A DNA stretch of 64,000 nucleotides. Source: Acidobacteria bacterium Mor1. GTDB taxonomy: Bacteria > Acidobacteriota > Polarisedimenticolia > Polarisedimenticolales > Polarisedimenticolaceae. Below the pieces are notes generated by a model. The model was not told the DNA's origin. It searched no databases and was given only the letters and a program-made list of their open reading frames with translations. The first letter of the stretch is position 1. Every line of letters begins with the position of its first letter. The stretch lies in assembly GCA_001664505.1 (NCBI GenBank), contig CP011806.1, positions 448,609-512,608 of the forward strand, written 5' to 3'. The translations under genes and the position numbers were made by a program. Positions 39,725-48,138 of this stretch are shown in pieces.

Positions 39725-40579
39725 GTGCAGTCCCTCGACCTCAACCTCGCGTCGCGGCCCTTCCGCAACAACACCCTGCTCTGGGCCTGCTACGGCCTGG
39801 CGGTGGTGCTGCTGGTGGCCTTCAGCGTCTGGAACTACCAGACCTACTCAACCGCCAGCACCGACTACGACAACCTCAAGGCCAGCGTGGCCAACGTCGA
39901 GCAGCGGATGAAGCTGCTGGAAGACCGGGACCGCAAGGCTCAGCAGGACATCCGCTCCTTCAACCTGCGGACCCTACAGACCCAGACCGACAAGGCCAAC
40001 GACGTCATCTCCTGGCGCGCCTTCTCCTGGACGCGCCTCTTCAACATTCTCGAGTGGGTCCAGCCTTACGATGTACGGATGACCTCGGTGCGGCCGGTGT
40101 TCCTGGCCTCGGAGCGTACCCGGGCGACCCGGAGGGACGAGAGTCCGATCCCCGACGGGGCGGTGCCCGTGCGGGTTCGCGGCATTGCCAAGGACCGGGA
40201 GGCGTTCCTCGAGCTGCAGCGTGAACTCTTGGTCGACCCTCGTTTCGACAAGGTCGAACCCGAACGGGTCAACACCGATCCAGCGACCAACGAACTGACC
40301 TTCGAGCTGGGTTTCCTGTACTTCCCCAGCGGTTACGGCACCTGCGAGGATCGCGCGTCCGTCGAAGCCGTACAGGCACGGGGCACGCCCCAGGAGATCT
40401 ACTGCACTGAAGGGCTCGGGGAGCCGCCGCTGGATCCGGTCGATCCGGAAGCGGAAGCGGAAGCGGAAGCCGGCGATGCGGTCGCGTCGGAAGGTGAAGG
40501 GGGCGGCGACGAGCCGGCCGAGGCGGACGACGCCTCGAGCGCCTCGGCCAAGGCCGACGACAACGAAGGGAGCGCGTGA
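39725..40579 (+). CDS. pilN: PilN-like inner-membrane protein with acidic tail
   Basis: 284 residues from GTG 39725. The N-terminal LNLASRPFRN is the PilM-binding motif seen in PilN proteins. One transmembrane helix (about 18-36) is followed by a coiled coil and a periplasmic ferredoxin-like region. The last about 45 residues are acidic and low-complexity (Glu/Ala/Asp). They are encoded partly by four tandem ggaagc units, which is unusual for PilN. The gene starts 3 nt after pilM and overlaps pilO. Confidence 0.88.
   Translation: MQSLDLNLASRPFRNNTLLWACYGLAVVLLVAFSVWNYQTYSTASTDYDNLKASVANVEQRMKLLEDRDRKAQQDIRSFNLRTLQTQTDKANDVISWRAFSWTRLFNILEWVQPYDVRMTSVRPVFLASERTRATRRDESPIPDGAVPVRVRGIAKDREAFLELQRELLVDPRFDKVEPERVNTDPATNELTFELGFLYFPSGYGTCEDRASVEAVQARGTPQEIYCTEGLGEPPLDPVDPEAEAEAEAGDAVASEGEGGGDEPAEADDASSASAKADDNEGSA
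40447..40470 (+). repeat. Tandem hexanucleotide repeat (ggaagc)x4 inside pilN
   Basis: Four perfect copies of ggaagc encode alternating Glu-Ala in the acidic PilN tail. As a multiple of three, length change would alter tail length without a frameshift. Confidence 0.8.
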
Positions 40580-41211
40580 TGGCCGGCCTGCGCAAGTTCG
40601 ATATTCGCCGCTCGGGCAAGATCATCCTGATCGTGCTCGGAGTGTGGCTGTTCATCAACGCCGGGTTCTGGCTCGGCCTGGTTTCTCCCAAGACCAAGCA
40701 GCTGGCTGCCTTCGAGCAGGAACAGCTGCCCCGGTTGACCGCCGAAAAGGCCCGCAAGAAGCAGGTCGAAGAGAGCGAGGGCTACTACAACGCCCTGGTC
40801 AAGGCCGAGGAAGATCTGGCTCATCTGCGGGAAGAGGTGCTCTCGACCAAGCGCAGCAAGCAGGTCGAGGCCCAGCTCGAGATGGATCGCATCGCCAAGC
40901 AGTTCGGCGTCGATATGGCCCGGGTTCAGTACGAGAACAGCGAGCTACTCAACGAGGCGCTGGATCGCTTCGCCATGACCGCACCCCTCGAGGGCGGCTA
41001 CGGGAACCTGCGCCGCTTCATCCAGGCGGTGGAGAGTTCCAAGCTGTTCCTGGTGATCGAGCGGGTCGACCTGGAGCAGGGCAAGGACGGCGGCGTGATG
41101 CTGCAGCTCAACATCACCGTGGCGGCCTATTTCGACTCGCCGCAGCTGCGTGAGAAGAAGGCGGGATCGACCCGCCGGGGTGGCGACGACAAACCACGGG
41201 GTCGCACGTGA
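40579..41211 (+). CDS. pilO: PilO-like inner-membrane protein
   Basis: 210 residues from ATG 40579 (a GTG directly before it is an alternative). A short cytoplasmic N-terminus precedes one transmembrane helix (about 15-36). Then come a coiled coil (about 40-105) and a periplasmic alpha/beta domain ending in VMLQLNITVAAYF, followed by a basic tail. It forms the PilN-PilO heterodimer that carries the PilP-like proteins to the secretin. It overlaps the pilN stop. Confidence 0.87.
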   Translation: MAGLRKFDIRRSGKIILIVLGVWLFINAGFWLGLVSPKTKQLAAFEQEQLPRLTAEKARKKQVEESEGYYNALVKAEEDLAHLREEVLSTKRSKQVEAQLEMDRIAKQFGVDMARVQYENSELLNEALDRFAMTAPLEGGYGNLRRFIQAVESSKLFLVIERVDLEQGKDGGVMLQLNITVAAYFDSPQLREKKAGSTRRGGDDKPRGRT

Positions 41212-41247
41212 TCGACGGGATCTACATGACGGGGCAGCGGGGGAACC

Positions 41248-41931
41248 ATGCGTAAGCTGAACAAGCGCGAGCAGGTCATGCTCGGCCTATTGGCCGTGGT
41301 GCTGCTTGGCATGCTCTATTTCGGCCAGGGGGGCAGCGGCTTCGGCGGCGCTCCGGCCGGGGTCGAGAACAAGGGGGGCGGCGGCAAGGCCGGCGATGCG
41401 CCGGTGGTGATGCTGGCCTCGATCAACTCCGATTCGACCTCCTACCGCGAGGACGGCCGGGACCTGTTCAAGTACGGCAAGCGTCCCCCGAGCCAGGCGG
41501 AGCTGGACGCCGCCCGCCGCAAGAAGAAGCAGGCGCAGCAGGATCTCGAAGCCAAGAACGCCGCGCTGAAGGAAAAGCAGAAGCGCGACCAGGAGATCGC
41601 CAAGGCCCGCAAGCGGGAGGTGCCGAAGCCCAAGGGGCCGGTGCTCCCCACCGCCAGTTTCAAGTACATCGGACATCTCGGCCCGCTGGAGTCCCGCATC
41701 GCCGTGTTCGAGGCGGGGGACGAGTTGGTGCTGGCCAAGGCCGGGGACACGATCCAGCAGGACTTCGTGCTCAAGGAGTTCGGCTTCGAAAAGGTCGTGC
41801 TCGGATTCACCGACGAAGAGTTTGCCGACAAGACCACCGAGCTGGACCTCGACCGGGCCGCGTCCAAGCGTGCCTCGGGCGCCGGAGGCAGTGGTGGCAA
41901 GCGGCCGAAGAGCCGCCGGAGTCGCCGCTAG
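41248..41931 (+). CDS. PilP-like protein, copy 1
   Basis: 227 residues. An N-terminal membrane helix (about 8-26) precedes a Gly-rich linker and a Lys/Ala/Gln helix (about 85-125). A C-terminal beta domain (about 130-205) has FKYIGHLGPLESRIAVFEAG and LVLAKAGDTIQQDFVLKEFG. This pattern, binding near the secretin gate, is typical of PilP / GspC-HR-like domains. It has no lipobox, unlike classical PilP. The tail is basic. The next gene encodes a paralogue with the same C-terminal domain. Confidence 0.75.
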   Translation: MRKLNKREQVMLGLLAVVLLGMLYFGQGGSGFGGAPAGVENKGGGGKAGDAPVVMLASINSDSTSYREDGRDLFKYGKRPPSQAELDAARRKKKQAQQDLEAKNAALKEKQKRDQEIAKARKREVPKPKGPVLPTASFKYIGHLGPLESRIAVFEAGDELVLAKAGDTIQQDFVLKEFGFEKVVLGFTDEEFADKTTELDLDRAASKRASGAGGSGGKRPKSRRSRR

Positions 41932-41962
41932 CGCGGCGGGAAGTCAGGCCCACGGAGTGACG

Positions 41963-42589
41963 ATGCTGAGCCGACGGGAACGAATCGGGCTTGGGATGCT
42001 GATGGCGCTCGGCGCCGGGGCGGCGCTGCTCGTGAACGTGCCCGAAAGCGGTCCCGGCAACGCCCTCGGCGCGGGAGCCTCGAGAGCTCCCTGGTCGGAG
42101 GCTCCGGTGGTGTTCCTCGACGGGTTGAACCGCTCGAGCGGACAGGTTGCCGCGAACCGGCGCGATCTATTCGGGTTCGCGTCGCGGCCCGCGACCCCCG
42201 GCGGCGGTACCTTGCAGCCACAACCGGCCGCCCCGGTGGCGCCGGTCAGACCTTTCGGGGGAAAGGCTGCGGTCGCGACCCCGCAGCCGGCCAGGACGAA
42301 CGTGGCGCCTGTGGTGGCGGGCCCGCCGGTGGCGAACTTCCGCTACCTCGGGTTCCTCGGCCCGGCGGATCGGCGGATCGGCGTGTTCGAGGCCGGGGGC
42401 GAACTGCTCCTGGCCCGGGCGGGCGAGTCGCTGCAGAAGGATTTCGTGGTCAAGGGCTTCGGGCACGAGGAGGTGGAACTCGGCTACGCCGATGCAGCCT
42501 TCGCCGGCCGAAGCCAGCGTTTGGAACTGGATCATGCAGGGGCCCGGTGGGCGGGCGCCTCCAAAACTCGACAGAGCCGTCGCCGCTAG
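41963..42589 (+). CDS. PilP-like protein, copy 2
   Basis: 208 residues from ATG 41963, with GGAG 8 nt before. It has the same architecture as copy 1: membrane helix (about 8-24), Pro/Ala-rich linker in place of the Lys-rich helix, and a C-terminal domain with FRYLGFLGPADRRIGVFEAG and LLLARAGESLQKDFVVKGFG. The linker is quite different from copy 1 while the end domain is close, which suggests an old tandem duplication with diverged roles. A basic tail ends both copies. The secretin gene follows after 45 nt. Confidence 0.75.
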   Translation: MLSRRERIGLGMLMALGAGAALLVNVPESGPGNALGAGASRAPWSEAPVVFLDGLNRSSGQVAANRRDLFGFASRPATPGGGTLQPQPAAPVAPVRPFGGKAAVATPQPARTNVAPVVAGPPVANFRYLGFLGPADRRIGVFEAGGELLLARAGESLQKDFVVKGFGHEEVELGYADAAFAGRSQRLELDHAGARWAGASKTRQSRRR

Positions 42590-42634
42590 AGCGGTGGATG
42601 AGATGGCAATGGCTTGCGGAAGAAGGGGAAGCTG

Positions 42635-45163
42635 GTGAGTAGGAATCGTTTCCTTCGCGCGGTCGCGCTCCTGGTGGCGGTGAGCTTCATCGTCGGATGC
42701 GCTGCGCAGAAGTCGTACCGGCGCGGTGAGATGTACGGCCGGCGCGGCAACTGGGACCAGGCCGTGATCGAGTTGACCAAGGCGGCCAACAAGGACCCGG
42801 GCAACTCTCGCTACAGCGTCGCCCTCGAGCGGGCCAAGCTCAAGGCCTCGGCGGAGCACTTCCAGAAGGGCAAGCGCCTGGTCGGTGCCCGGCAGTACGA
42901 GGCGGCGATCGCCGAGTTCCAGCAGACCCTGCTGCTCAACCCCGGCAACCAGCACGCGGTGACCGAGCTCGAGCGGGCCGCCCGGGAACTGCAGAAGCTG
43001 CGGGACGACCCATCCCAGATCCAGAAGGCCAAGGAGGCTGCGGCGCGCCGCCAGCTGGGCCCGCCGAAGCTCGATCCACAGGGCAACATCGAGATCATGG
43101 TCAAGTTCATCGACCAGCCGGTGGAGAAGATCTTCGAGGCGATCAGCAAGGCCTCGGGGGTCAACTTCATCTTCGATGAGAAGACCGATCTGGACAAGCC
43201 GCTGACCGTGGACATCGGAAGCGTCACCGTCGAGCAGGCCCTCGACATCCTGATGCTCCAGACCAAGAACTTCTACAAGGTGGTCGACGCCCACACCCTG
43301 CTGATCGCTCCGGACTCCCGGCAGAAGCGCCAGGAGTACGAAGACCACGTGATCCGCACCTTCTACCTGAGTAACGGCGACACCAAGCAGGTCGTGACTC
43401 TGCTGCGCTCGCTGCTACAGTCCCGGCAGATCGCCGAGAACACCGATCTCAACTCGGTGACCATCAAGGACACGCCGGACAAGGTCGCCATCGCCGACCG
43501 CATCATCCAGGCCAACGACAAGTCCAAGGGTGAGGTGCTGATCGACGTCGAGCTGCTCGAGATCAACCGTTCGGTGGTCCAGCAGCTGGGTCTCGACCTT
43601 TCGAGCAAGACCCTGAGTCTTTCGTTCTCCGGCGCCGACGGCGTTGCGCTGAACAACCTCGACAGCCTCAAGCAGGAAGGCAACTGGTCGATCGGACCGA
43701 TCCCCAGCGTCGTGCTGAACTTCCTCAAGAGCGATTCCGAGACCCGCTCGATCGCCAAGCCTTCGCTGCGCGTCACCGAGGGTGAGAAGGCGGAGATCCT
43801 GATCGGTGACCGGGTGCCGATCCCGACGGTCTCGTTCAACACCTCCCAGACCGTAGGCGGCAACATCGTTCCGCTGACGTCGTTTACCTACCAGAACGTG
43901 GGTATCACGGTGCAGCTCGAGCCCCGGGTGCATCACAACAAGGAAATCACCCTCAAGGTCCAGGTGGAGATCAGCTCCATCGGTGCCTTCATCGATACCG
44001 GCGGCGGTCAGAGCCAGCCGATCATCGGTACCCGCAACATCCAGACGGTGATCCGGCTGCGGGACGGTGAGACCAACATGCTGGCCGGCCTGATCCGGAC
44101 CACCGAGGAAGACTCGGTGACCGGCGTGCCGGGGCTGCTGGACGTGCCCGGGCTGAACAAGGTCTTCGGCAACAACAGTAACGACACCACCGAGCAGGAT
44201 ATCGTCCTGACCCTGACGCCCCACATCGTGCGGATTCCGGATATCACCGATGACGATCTGGTGACCCTGTGGGTCGGTACCGAGGAGAACATGCAGATGC
44301 GCGGTGCGGCTCGCACCGAGTCCGGCGTGTCTCCCTTCGGCCGCCCCGAGGACTTCGGCGGCGAAGCCGCCGGCACCGATCCGGCGTTGCTCCTGCCGGG
44401 AGGCGGGCGCAGCCGCGGGGTCCTCTCGAAGACCCTGCCTTCGCCCAGCGGCGGCGGTGGGGCCCGCTCCGGCGGCGGTGCTGCCGGCGGCGGCCGGGCC
44501 CGTCCCACCGGGGATCCCTCGGCCGGCGGGTCGACCAACGAGCAGGGCGGGGCCCTGGGAGTCGGCGGCAGCGGCCAGGGCAACAACACCGATCCGGGGC
44601 AGACCGATCCCGCCGGCGACGATCCGGCCCAGGATGACTCCCGGGACGACCGCAACGACGAGGACGACGACGATCGCGATCGGGACCGGGCCTCCAACGA
44701 TGAGCCCGGCGACGAAGGCGAAGAGGAAGAGGACGAGCCTGCCGGCCCCATGATGGTGCGCCTGGTGCCCGACCGGGCCAGCTACCGCGCCGGAGAGACG
44801 ATCAACGTCTCGATCGTGCTGGAGAACGGCAAGAACGTCGGCTCGGCGCCGTTCCACCTGCGCTACGACCGGGGCATCGTCGAGTTCGTCGGTGCCGCCG
44901 AAGGCAACGTGCTGAACGGCGACGGCCAGGGCACGATCTTCCTGGCCCAGGACGCCCAGGGCGGCGGCGAGGTGGTCGTCGGCCATTCCCGTCTGGGAAG
45001 CGGTACCGGCATCGACGGATCGGGAACCCTGAGCAGTATGCAGTTCCTGGCGATGAATCCGGGCAACGCCGGCTTCGTCTTCAGCCGGGCCAACCTGAAG
45101 AACCCCCAGGCCCAGACGATTCAGGCGGTGTTCATGGCACCGCCGGTGTTGGTCGCCGACTGA
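42635..45163 (+). CDS. Secretin lipoprotein (PilQ/GspD family) with C-terminal cohesin domain
   Basis: 842 residues from GTG 42635 with AAGGGG upstream. A lipoprotein signal ends at SFIVGC (C21 by this start). TPR-like repeats (about 35-125) precede the N0 domain (about 150-220), the N1 domain (about 235-310) and the secretin barrel. The barrel has VPIPTVSF in its core and TNMLAGLIR and LTPHIVR at its end (to about 545). A Gly-rich then strongly acidic disordered linker (about 575-705) leads to a cohesin-type beta domain to the end (LVPDRASYRAGETINVSIVL onward). Outer-membrane channel of the system. Confidence 0.93.
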   Translation: MSRNRFLRAVALLVAVSFIVGCAAQKSYRRGEMYGRRGNWDQAVIELTKAANKDPGNSRYSVALERAKLKASAEHFQKGKRLVGARQYEAAIAEFQQTLLLNPGNQHAVTELERAARELQKLRDDPSQIQKAKEAAARRQLGPPKLDPQGNIEIMVKFIDQPVEKIFEAISKASGVNFIFDEKTDLDKPLTVDIGSVTVEQALDILMLQTKNFYKVVDAHTLLIAPDSRQKRQEYEDHVIRTFYLSNGDTKQVVTLLRSLLQSRQIAENTDLNSVTIKDTPDKVAIADRIIQANDKSKGEVLIDVELLEINRSVVQQLGLDLSSKTLSLSFSGADGVALNNLDSLKQEGNWSIGPIPSVVLNFLKSDSETRSIAKPSLRVTEGEKAEILIGDRVPIPTVSFNTSQTVGGNIVPLTSFTYQNVGITVQLEPRVHHNKEITLKVQVEISSIGAFIDTGGGQSQPIIGTRNIQTVIRLRDGETNMLAGLIRTTEEDSVTGVPGLLDVPGLNKVFGNNSNDTTEQDIVLTLTPHIVRIPDITDDDLVTLWVGTEENMQMRGAARTESGVSPFGRPEDFGGEAAGTDPALLLPGGGRSRGVLSKTLPSPSGGGGARSGGGAAGGGRARPTGDPSAGGSTNEQGGALGVGGSGQGNNTDPGQTDPAGDDPAQDDSRDDRNDEDDDDRDRDRASNDEPGDEGEEEEDEPAGPMMVRLVPDRASYRAGETINVSIVLENGKNVGSAPFHLRYDRGIVEFVGAAEGNVLNGDGQGTIFLAQDAQGGGEVVVGHSRLGSGTGIDGSGTLSSMQFLAMNPGNAGFVFSRANLKNPQAQTIQAVFMAPPVLVAD

Positions 45164-45645
45164 TGCGTAAGGGTCGTTCCATGGCGGGTGTTTCGCTTGT
45201 CGAGCTGGTCTCGGTGACCGCGATCGTGCTCGTGCTTGCGGCGGTAACCATCCCCGTGGGACAGACCATGTATCAACGGCAGAAGGAGATCGAACTGCGT
45301 CAGGCGCTGCGCACCATGCGCGAGGCGATCGACCGGTTCCAGCAGGATGTGGAGACTTTCCCCGGGATCCGTCAGAACGTGCTCAACACGGTCAACGAGG
45401 ACGGCTACCCCGAGGAACTGGAGTGGCTCTACGAAGGGGTCGACATCGGCGATGCGGCGGGTACCCGAATCAAGTACCTGCGGCGGCTGCCGATCGATCC
45501 GATGACCGGCAAACGGGAATGGGGCACCCGCTCCAGCCGCGATCAGCCTGGGTCGCTCTTTAGTGATGGAGTCAATATCTTCGACGTCTACTCGTTGAGT
45601 GAGGCCACCTCCCTCGACGGAGAGACCAAGTACGCGGAGTGGTAG
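45163..45645 (+). CDS. Type II / type IV pseudopilin
   Basis: 160 residues overlapping the secretin stop. A short basic leader ends at G, and mature VSLVELVSVTAIVLVLA carries Glu at position 5, the prepilin-peptidase signature. The transmembrane helix continues into an alpha-1 spine and a globular region with YPEELEWLYEG and LRRLPIDPMTG, which recall the calcium-binding loop region of GspG. It is probably a pseudopilin of the system's stalk. It is coupled to the secretin gene and 2 nt from the next pseudopilin. Confidence 0.88.
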   Translation: MRKGRSMAGVSLVELVSVTAIVLVLAAVTIPVGQTMYQRQKEIELRQALRTMREAIDRFQQDVETFPGIRQNVLNTVNEDGYPEELEWLYEGVDIGDAAGTRIKYLRRLPIDPMTGKREWGTRSSRDQPGSLFSDGVNIFDVYSLSEATSLDGETKYAEW

Positions 45646-45647
45646 CC

Positions 45648-46070
45648 ATGACGCTAATGACATTCCGGCAAGCACGCAGGCGCCGCGATCAGCGGGGCTT
45701 CACCCTGATCGAGCTGATGATCGTCGTGGCGATCATCGGGATCCTGACCACCGTCGCGGTGGGCCAGTATCAGCGCTCGATCCAGAAGGCCAAGGAAGCC
45801 GTGCTCAAGGAGAATCTCTGGACCATGCGCCAGCAGATCAACCGCTTCTTTGCCGACAAGGGGCGCTACCCCTCGGACCTGCAGGAGCTGGTCGAGCAGC
45901 GCTACCTTTCCATGCGGCCTCTCGATCCGGTCACCGAGAGTACCGAGACATGGATCGAGATCACCGCAGAGATCACGGAACAGGACATCGCGACGGAGCC
46001 GGGGATCGCCGACGTGAAGAGCGGCGCCGACGGTGCGGGACTCGACGGAGTCTCTTATTCCGACTGGTAG
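45648..46070 (+). CDS. Major pseudopilin, GspG-like
   Basis: 140 residues from ATG 45648. It has the canonical prepilin motif RG-FTLIELMIVVAIIGIL (cleavage after G, Glu at +5). Then comes the GspG-like core LKENLWTMRQQINRFFADKGRYPSDLQELVEQRYL followed by MRPLDPVTES. The C-terminus, ending SYSDW, fits GspG. It is the best candidate for the main subunit of a pseudopilus. A prepilin peptidase needed for processing is not in the window. Confidence 0.93.
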   Translation: MTLMTFRQARRRRDQRGFTLIELMIVVAIIGILTTVAVGQYQRSIQKAKEAVLKENLWTMRQQINRFFADKGRYPSDLQELVEQRYLSMRPLDPVTESTETWIEITAEITEQDIATEPGIADVKSGADGAGLDGVSYSDW

Positions 46071-46100
46071 GCCCCGATCCGGGCGCTTTGGAGAATGATC

Positions 46101-47303
46101 ATGCATAGGTTCGCTCATACTTCCGCAGCTGCGCTTCTGCTCCTGCTCCTGATGGCCGCCTCGGTGGGCTGTGAGGACTCGGTGCTGACGGCGCCGACCG
46201 ACGCCACCATCGTGATGGCGGCCAACCCGGGCACGGTGGTCATCGACCCCAACGCCGGCGAGACCGAGGGCTCGACCACCATCGTGGCCCAGGTCTTCGA
46301 CGCCAACGGCAACCCGCTTTCGGGGGTCGCGGTGCTGTTCGCCACCTCGGGTGGTTCGCTGGCCTCGGCCGGAACCACGGTGACGACCAACGCCAGCGGG
46401 ATCGCCACCGACACCCTGACCGTGACCACCAACTCTCCCCAGGAGAGCATCGTCTCCGCCCAGTCGTCGGCAGTTTCTCAGGGTGTGTCGGTGTTCCGTG
46501 ACGTGGTCGGCGTCAACGAGATTCCCCGGGCCTCGTTCTTCACCATTCCCGCGGCTCCGCCGAACGGTATCGGTGAACAGCTCGCGGGCCAGACCGTGAT
46601 CTTCGACGGTTCGATCTCCGTGGACCCCGACGGCCCCATCGAGTGCTTCCAGTGGGACATCAACTCGAACCTCGGTAGCTGTTCGACGACCACGACTCAG
46701 CGCTGCACCACCGACGGCGATTGCCCCGGCTCCGAGACCTGCGGCGGCCGCACGATCAGCGACGAGATCCTTCAGGGCCCGGGCCTTGACAGCTTTGGCC
46801 GGGATTACTTCGACGAGCAGTCCCTGACGGTGATCCTGCGGGTCAGCGACGATCCGGCCATCGGCGCGGCCTGCGGTGAGACCGCCCCGCCGATTTCTGC
46901 CGGGGCGTTCAACGGCACCTCGTTCAGTGCGCCGTTCAACATCACCTGCAACAACCAGCCTCCGGTGGCCAACGCCGGAGCGGACCAGACCTGGGCGCCG
47001 GGAACCGCCGCGTTCATCCTGGATGCTCGCGGGTCCTCCGACGTGGAAACCGCCCGCAACGATCTGAACTTCGAGTGGAGCTGTAACACCGGGTTCGGAC
47101 CGCCGGGGGGCAACCCCCAGGGCGCCTTCCTGCCGGTAGGCTCGGTGGTTCAATGCTTCCTGCCTCCCGGTGTCTCCGACGCCACCTTCACCCCCGAGGT
47201 GCGGGTGACCGATCAGGGAACCGGGGTGATCGTGGGCGGTAGCTTCGAGTGCCAGAAGACCGTCTCCGACACGATGACGGTCACCGTGCAGGCGCTCCCC
47301 TAG
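46101..47303 (+). CDS. Lipoprotein with bacterial Ig-like and PKD-type domains
   Basis: About 400 residues. The ATG at 46101 is preferred over 46095 because GGAG (46090-46093) is then 7 nt away. The signal peptide ends in a lipobox, LMAASVGC. Residues 30-125 match a Big_1-type Ig domain (VAQVFDANGNPLSGVAVLF, TNASGIATDTLTV). Later segments with VIFDGSISVDPDG and FILDARGSSD are PKD-like. Several Cys pairs (CSTTTTQRC, CPGSETC) suggest disulphides. It lies inside the secretion cluster between pseudopilin genes and may be a pilus-associated or surface adhesin-like component. Confidence 0.82.
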   Translation: MHRFAHTSAAALLLLLLMAASVGCEDSVLTAPTDATIVMAANPGTVVIDPNAGETEGSTTIVAQVFDANGNPLSGVAVLFATSGGSLASAGTTVTTNASGIATDTLTVTTNSPQESIVSAQSSAVSQGVSVFRDVVGVNEIPRASFFTIPAAPPNGIGEQLAGQTVIFDGSISVDPDGPIECFQWDINSNLGSCSTTTTQRCTTDGDCPGSETCGGRTISDEILQGPGLDSFGRDYFDEQSLTVILRVSDDPAIGAACGETAPPISAGAFNGTSFSAPFNITCNNQPPVANAGADQTWAPGTAAFILDARGSSDVETARNDLNFEWSCNTGFGPPGGNPQGAFLPVGSVVQCFLPPGVSDATFTPEVRVTDQGTGVIVGGSFECQKTVSDTMTVTVQALP

Positions 47304-47327
47304 GGTTTGCTCGATCCGGGAGGACCA

Positions 47328-48047
47328 ATGGTCGACGGGCAGTTCATCGAAGAGCAGCAGGGCGGCGCGCAGCAGGGCGAGCCGCCCAGGCGTAACAGCG
47401 AGCGCGGCCATCTGATGGCCGCGCTGATGCTGATGCTCGCGATCATGATGATCATGTCCACGGTGGTGACCCAGAAATGGGTCGACCTGCTCCAGCGGGA
47501 GCAGGAGGCGGAGATGATGTTCCGCGCCAAGTCGATCACCCACGCCATCCGGCGCCACCGCCGGGACCAGGGCCAGACCCAGCCGCTGATCAAGCTCGAG
47601 CAGCTGATGGACGCAGGCACCCGCGGCCAGTACTTCCTGCGCCAGCTGTACGAGGACCCGCTGGTCAAGGACGGCAAGTGGGGCATGCTCTACCAGGGGC
47701 CCGGCGGGCAGATCATCGATCCCAACTCCGCTGCGGCCGAGGCGGGCTTCGTGCTCGGCGACAGCCAGCGCCAGTCGACGACCCAGAACCAGAACCCCGG
47801 CGGGGGCCTGGTCAACACCGGGGAAGGGGGCGTCCAGGAGGTCGGGGGGCTCCCGATCATCGGCGTCAAGAGCCTCTGCAAGAAACCGGCGTTCCGGGTC
47901 TACAAGGGCTTCACCGAGTACCGGGAATGGCAGTTCACCCTCTACGACGTGGACCTGCAGGCGCGGCAGCAGAACGCCCAGCAGCAGGGAGCCGGCCAGG
48001 TACCCGGAGGGGTGCAAAACCCCGCAGCCGGGGGAAGGAACCGCTAG
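47328..48047 (+). CDS. Divergent pseudopilin-like protein
   Basis: 239 residues from ATG 47328 with GGGAGGA upstream. After a 35-residue hydrophilic leader, the segment RGHLMAALMLMLAIMMIMS resembles a prepilin helix but lacks the Phe-Thr-Leu-Ile-Glu pattern and has no Glu at +5. The following LLQREQEAEMMFRAKSITHAIRRHRR is the spine pattern of a pseudopilin group often found beside GspG. The C-terminal third is Gln/Gly/Pro-rich. It may cap the pseudopilus as a minor subunit, or be an ordinary bitopic protein. It is the last gene of the cluster. Confidence 0.68.
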   Translation: MVDGQFIEEQQGGAQQGEPPRRNSERGHLMAALMLMLAIMMIMSTVVTQKWVDLLQREQEAEMMFRAKSITHAIRRHRRDQGQTQPLIKLEQLMDAGTRGQYFLRQLYEDPLVKDGKWGMLYQGPGGQIIDPNSAAAEAGFVLGDSQRQSTTQNQNPGGGLVNTGEGGVQEVGGLPIIGVKSLCKKPAFRVYKGFTEYREWQFTLYDVDLQARQQNAQQQGAGQVPGGVQNPAAGGRNR

Positions 48048-48100
48048 TCCGCCAGGTTTCGCTTTCCGGCGGCAGAGAAGCCGAGGAACCGCCGGCGGGC

Positions 48101-48130
48101 TTGTTCGGCCCCGGGCGGCCGGGCTATACT
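48101..48130 (+). promoter_or_regulatory. Promoter directly before the M16 peptidase gene (leaderless)
   Basis: TTGTTC (48101-48106), an 18-nt spacer and TATACT (48125-48130), then 8 nt to ATG 48139. There is no Shine-Dalgarno. It is the clearest example of the leaderless arrangement in this window. Confidence 0.6.
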
Positions 48131-48138
48131 CCCGCCGG

